NCBI GenBank assembly: GCA_964017235.1
Contig: OZ024935.1
Location: 87,325,052 to 87,389,051 of the forward strand
Length of the DNA stretch: 64,000 bases
DNA from: Sabellastarte sp. h YS-2021
Taxonomy: Eukaryota; Annelida; Polychaeta; Sabellida; Sabellidae
Direction of reading: 5' to 3'
Of this stretch, positions 59,194-64,000 are shown one piece after another; position 1 is the stretch's first letter, and each line of letters opens with the position of its first letter. The notes beneath the pieces are model-generated. The model saw only the letters and a list, made by a program, of their open reading frames with translations, was not told where the DNA came from and made no database searches. A program made the position numbers and the translations under genes.

Positions 59194-62100
59194 AGCCTTG
59201 AACTCGCTTATTATTGGTCGTAGAGGTTTGGGATGGTATACCAACATATAGGAAATCATGTGCTGGGAATCTTCTGGTGTGGTCAGATTTGACCTTGGGC
59301 CCCTCGTTCAAGGTCAAGCGAGGATAGGCAAAGTTTAAAGTGCTTATAACTCGCTTATTATTGGTCCTAGAGGTTTGGGATGGTATACCAACATATAGGA
59401 AACCATGGGCTGGGAATCTTTTGGTGTGGTCAGATTTGACCTTGGACGTCTCCTTCAAGGTCAAACGAGGATAGCCAAACTGAAAAGTGCTTATAACTCG
59501 CTTGTTATTGGTCCTAGAGGTTTGGGATGGTATACCAACATATAGGAAATCATGTCCTGGGAATCTTCTGCTGTGGTCGCATTTGACCTTGGGCCCCCCC
59601 TTCAAGGTCGAACGAGCATACCCAAACTTAAAAGTTCTTATAACTCGCTTATTATTGGTCCTAGAGGTTTGGGATGGTATACCAACATATAGGAAATCAT
59701 GGGCTGGGAATCTTCTGGTGTGGTCGGATTTGACCTTGGGCCCCTCGTTCAAGGTCAAAAGAGCATAGCCAAACTTAAAAGTGCTTATAACTCGCTTATT
59801 ATTGGTCCTAGAGGTTTGTGATGGTATACCAACATATAGGAAATCATGTGCTGGGAATCTTCTGGTGTGGTCGCATTTGACCTTGGGCCCCCCCTTCAAG
59901 GTCAAACGAGGATAGCCAAACTTAAAAGTGCTTATAACTCGCTTATTATTGGTCCTACAGGTTTGGGATGGTATACCGACATATAGGAAATCATGTGCTG
60001 GGAATCTTCTGGTGTGGTCAGATTTGACCTCGGGCTTCTCCTTCAAGGTCAAACGAGCATAGCCAAACATAAAAATGTTTATAACTCGCTTATTATTGGT
60101 CGTACAGGATTGGGATGGTATACCAACATATAGGAAATCATGGGCTGGGAATCTTTTGGTGTTGTTAGATTTGACCTTGGGTTTCTCCTTCAAGGTCAAA
60201 CGAGGATAGCCAAACTGAAAAGTGCTTATAACTCGCTTATTATTGGTCCTAGAGGTTTGGGATGGTATACCAACATATAGGAAATCATGTGCTGGGAATC
60301 CTCTGGTGTGGTCGCATTTGACCTTGGGCCCCCCCCTTCAAGGTCGAACGAGCATAGCCAAACTTAAAAGTGCTTATAACTCGCTTATTATTGGTCCTAG
60401 AGATTTGGGATGGTATACCAACATATAGGAAATCATGGGCTGGGAATCTTCTGGTGTGGTTGCATTTGACCTTGGGCCCCTCGTTCAAGGTCAAAAGAGC
60501 ATAGCCAAACTTAAAAGTGCTTATAACTCGCTTATTATTGGTCCCAGAGGTTTGTGATGGTATACCAACATATAGGAAATCGTGCTGGGAATCTTCTGGT
60601 GTGGTCGCATTTGACCTTGGGGCCCCCCTTCAAGGTCAAACGAGCATAGCCAAACTTAAAGGTGCTTATAACTCGCTTATTATTGGTCGTAGAGGATTGG
60701 GATGGTATACCGACATGTAGGAAATCATGGGCTGGGAATCTTCTGGTGTGGTCGCATTTGACCTTGGGCCCCCCCCTTCAAGGTCGAACGAGCATAGCCA
60801 AACTTAAAAGTGCTTATAACTCGTTTATTATTGGTCCTAGAGATTTGGGATGGTATACCAACATATAGGAAATCATGGGCTGGGAATCTTCTGGTGTGGT
60901 CGCATTTGACCTTGGGCCCCTCGTTCAAGGTCAAAAGAGCATAGCCAAACTTAAAAGTGCTTATAACTCGCTTATTATTGGTCCTAGAGGTTTGTGATGG
61001 TATACCAACATATAGGAAATCGTGCTGGGAATCTTCTGGTGTGGTCGCATTTGACCTTGGGGCCCCCCTTCAAGGTCAAACGAGCATAGCCAAACTTAAA
61101 AGTGCTTATAACTCGCTTATTATTGGTCGTAGAGGATTGGGATGGTATACCAACATGTAGGAAATCATGGGCTGGGAATCTTCTGGTGTGGTCGCATTTG
61201 ACCTTGGGCCCCCCCCTTCAAGGTCGAACGAGCATAGCCAAACTTAAAAGTGCTTATAACTCGCTCATTATTGGTCCTAGAGATTTGGGATGGTATACCG
61301 ACATATACGAAATCATGGGCTGGGAATCTTCTGGTGTGGTCGCATTTGACCTTGGGCCCCTTGTTCAAGGTCAAAGAGCATAGCCAAACTTAAAAGTGCT
61401 TATAACTCGCTTATTATTGGTCCTAGAGGTTTGTGATGGTATACCAACATATAGGAAATCGTGCTGGGAATCTTCTGGTGTGGTCGCATTTGACCTTGGG
61501 GCCCCCCTTCAAGGTCAAACGAGCATAGCCAAACTTAAAAGTGCTTATAACTCGCTTATTATTGGTCGTAGAGGATTGGGATGGTATACCGACATGTAGG
61601 AAATCATGGGCTGGGAATCTTCTGGTGTGGTCGCATTTGACCTTGGGCCCCCCCCTTCAAGGTCGAACGAGCATAGCCAAACTTAAAAGTGCTTATAACT
61701 CGTTTATTATTGGTCCTAGAGATTTGGGATGGTATACCAACATATAGGAAATCATGGGCTGGGAATCTTCTGGTGTGGTCGCATTTGACCTTGGGCCCCT
61801 CGTTCAAGGTCAAAAGAGCATAGCCAAACTTAAAAGTGCTTATAACTCGCTTATTATTGGTCCTAGAGGTTTGTGATGGTATACCAACATATAGGAAATC
61901 GTGCTGGGAATCTTCTGGTGTGGTCGCATTTGACCTTGGGGCCCCCCTTCAAGGTCAAACGAGCATAGCCAAACTTAAAAGTGCTTATAACTCGCTTATT
62001 ATTGGTCGTAGAGGATTGGGATGGTATACCAACATGTAGGAAATCATGGGCTGGGAATCTTCTGGTGTGGTCGCATTTGACCTTGGGCCCCCCCCTTCAA

Positions 62101-63690
62101 GGTCGAACGAGCATAGCCAAACTTAAAAGTGCTTATAACTCGCTCATTATTGGTCCTAGAGATTTGGGATGGTATACCGACATATACGAAATCATGGGCT
62201 GGGAATCTTCTGGTGTGGTCGCATTTGACCTTGGGCCCCTTGTTCAAGGTCAAAGAGCATAGCCAAACTTAAAAGTGCTTATAACTCGCTTATTATTGGT
62301 CCTAGAGGTTTGTGATGGTATACCAACATATAGGAAATCGTGCTGGGAATCTTCTGGTGTGGTCGCATTTGACCTTGGGGCCCCCCCCCTTCAAGGTCAA
62401 ACGAGCATAGTCAAACTTAAAAGTGCTTATAACTCGCTTATTATTGGCCCTAGAGGTTTGGGATGGTATACCAACATATAGGAAATCATGGGCAGGGAAT
62501 CTTTTGGTGTGGTTAGATTTGACCTTGGGCCTCTCCCTCAAGGTCAAACGAGGATAGCCAGACTTAAAAGTGCTTATAACTCGCTTATTATTGGTCCTAG
62601 AGGTTTGTGATGGTATACCAACCTATAGGAAATAATGGGCTGGGAATCTTCTGGTGTGGTCAGATTTGACCTTGGGCCCCTCCTTCAAGGTCACATGAGG
62701 ATAGCCAAACCTAAAAGTGCTTATACCGCGCTTATTATTGGTCCTAGAGGTTTGTGATGGTATACCAACATATAGGAAATCATGTGCAGGGAATCCTCTG
62801 GTGTGGTTAGATTTGACCTTGTGCCCCTTGTTCAAGGTCAAACGAGGATAGGCAAACTTAAAAGTGCTTATAACTCGCTTATTATTAGTCCTAGAGGTTT
62901 GGGGTGGTATACCAACATATAGGAAATCATGTGCTGGGAATCTTCTGGTGTGGTCGGATTTAATCTTGGGCCTCTCCTTCAAGGTCAAACGAGGATACCC
63001 AAACATAAAAATGCTTATAACTCACTTATTATTGGTCCTAGAGCTTTGGGATGGTATACCAATATATAGGAAATCATGGGCTGGGAACCTTCTGGTGTGG
63101 TCGGATTTGACCTTGGGCCTCTCCTTCAAGGTCAAACGAGCATAGCCAAACTTAAAAGTGAATAACTCACTTATTATTTGTCCTAAAGGTTTGGGGTGGT
63201 AAACCAACATGTACGAAATCATGGGCAGGGAATCTTATGCTGTGGTCGGATTTGACCTTGGGGCCCCCTTCAAGGTCAAGCGAGGGTAGTCAAAGTTAAA
63301 AGTGCTTATAACTCGCTTATTATTGGTCCTAGAGGTATGGGACGGTAAACCAACATGCAGGAAATCATGGGCTGTTAATATTTTAGTGTGGTCGGATTTG
63401 ACCTTGGGCCTCTCCTTCAAGGTAAAATGAGGATAGGCAAACTTAGAAGTGCTTATGAAGCACTTATTATTGGTCCTAGAGGTTTGGGATGGTAAACCAA
63501 GATGTAGGAAATCATGGATTTGGAATCTTTTCTTGGGTTCGAATTTGACCTTGGGACCCTCCTTCAAGGTCAAATGAGGATAGGCAAACTTAAAAGTGCT
63601 TATAACTTGCTTATGAGTCGCTTATTAGTGGTCCTAGAAGTTTTGGATATTAACCAACCTATAGGAGTTCATGGTTTGCAATTTTTTTTT
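59194..63690. repeat. 147-bp satellite array, about 30 monomers, with higher-order repeats
   Basis: TGCTTATAACTCGCTTATTA recurs every 145-148 bases (59,341; 59,488; 59,635; 59,782; 59,929; 60,076; 60,223; 60,371; 60,518; 60,663; 60,811; 60,958; 61,103 and so on to 63,597). Each monomer has the ATAACTCGC start, TTGGTCCTAGAGGTTTGGGA, TGGTATACCAACATATAGGA, GGGAATCTTCTGGTGTGGTC and the inverted pair TTTGACCTTG/CAAGGTCAAA around GGGCCCC. From 60,518 a trimer (147+145+148) and a hexamer of 879 bases are repeated. Edge monomers are the most diverged, as expected of arrays homogenised from the centre. Confidence 0.97.
60518..62275. repeat. two tandem 879-bp hexamers, nearly identical
   Basis: 60,518-61,396 and 61,397-62,275 differ at about two positions by eye (60,545 and 60,661). 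Each is two trimers of 440 and 439 bases. This is the most recent expansion step in the array. Confidence 0.9.
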
Positions 63691-64000
63691 CATTTGTGAT
63701 TTTGAAATGTTTTGCAGTTGGCCTTCATATCTGTGACAAGTGTATTTACTTTGCAACCTCTTGCTTTTGACTAAAGTTACATATATTTTTTCCTGTAGAG
63801 TACAACAACTCTATATATTACTTTGTTCTCTTTCTTTTATATTTGTAAAAAGGAATTTATAATCTTTCCCCTCCATTAATCCAACAAACAGAAACTTCAC
63901 TCAGTTTACCATATTTTGAAGTGAATTACCACTGAATTATGTTCTAATGATATATATTAGGATAGTAAGTTGCTACAGTTGTAAATGTCTGATTTACTGC
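63691..64000. other. right edge of array; possible short exon at 63,718-63,774
   Basis: After GAAATGTTTTGCAG at 63,717, one frame reads LAFISVTSVFTLQPLAFD to a TAA at 63,772. Its phase would follow that of the 58,707 candidate. The stretch is very short and may be chance. The rest is AT-rich, and no right-hand inverted end matching 58,770 was seen. Confidence 0.2.

Noticed and set aside
59171-60199. 342-codon minus-strand open frame as a protein gene
   Set aside because: It is entirely satellite monomers; the open frame follows from a unit length divisible by three, and other monomers in the same array break it.

Overview
The window looks like an AT-rich, gene-poor, repeat-dominated stretch of an invertebrate nuclear genome, most likely a mollusc or another marine lophotrochozoan. 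The reasons are a tRNA-derived SINE with a short TAAA-type tail, degenerate L1/Tx1-like LINE pieces, a PIF/Harbinger transposon, a DIRS/Ngaro-type tyrosine-recombinase retroelement fossil, and many families of ~145-152 bp tandem repeats carrying TGACCTTGA motifs. The organism call is inference. No bacterial-style genes, operons or CRISPR arrays are present.

Layout. 1-5,400: mostly unassigned AT-rich DNA with two SINE pieces (637, 1,711) and a broken MADF-domain remnant (4,423). 5,401-12,560: a minus-strand DIRS/Ngaro-like fossil (gag-like, RT/RNase H, and a separate tyrosine-recombinase piece), interrupted by copy 1 of an unnamed repeat ('element A', 5,957-7,745). 13,050-16,510: a dead Harbinger-like DNA transposon with a coiled-coil accessory ORF (+), a convergent DDE transposase (-) and a 22-bp minisatellite between them. 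16,500-17,240: a short outpost of the satellite-bearing composite element. 17,830-24,640: an L1-like LINE in three same-strand pieces, separated by element A copy 2 (with its own 124-bp tandem repeat), a TTAA-flanked inverted-repeat element, a small MITE with repetitive ends, and a foldback palindrome. 24,833-25,615: a diverged direct duplication. 27,540-31,600: weak coding remnants (-) plus a GTCTCA-rich element. 36,415-37,190: a second copy of the MITE. 38,640-50,880: a nearly continuous succession of tandem-repeat families, two of them inside composite elements (42,223-45,276 with matching ends; about 46,580-49,830). 51,000-58,700: sparse DNA with a few possible exons, a 155-bp MITE and one intact SINE with a 13-bp target-site duplication. 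58,770-63,690: a GC-rich element end carrying a (CCG)13 run, followed by about 30 monomers of a 147-bp satellite.

The most notable structure is the 147-bp satellite at 59,194-63,690. It has a trimeric/hexameric higher-order organisation (two 879-bp hexamers that differ at about two positions by eye). Its monomer length is both nucleosome-core sized and a multiple of three, so it produces a 342-codon open frame that I regard as a by-product. Each monomer carries a TTTGACCTTG...CAAGGTCAAA inverted pair. Diverged monomers of the same satellite occur at 16.5, 47.5 and 49.1 kb in the opposite orientation, inside a composite element.

No complete host gene could be established. Five short stretches preceded by good 3' splice-site-like sequence are listed as low-confidence exon candidates. 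If those on the + strand at 58.7 and 63.7 kb are real, the satellite array lies in an intron.
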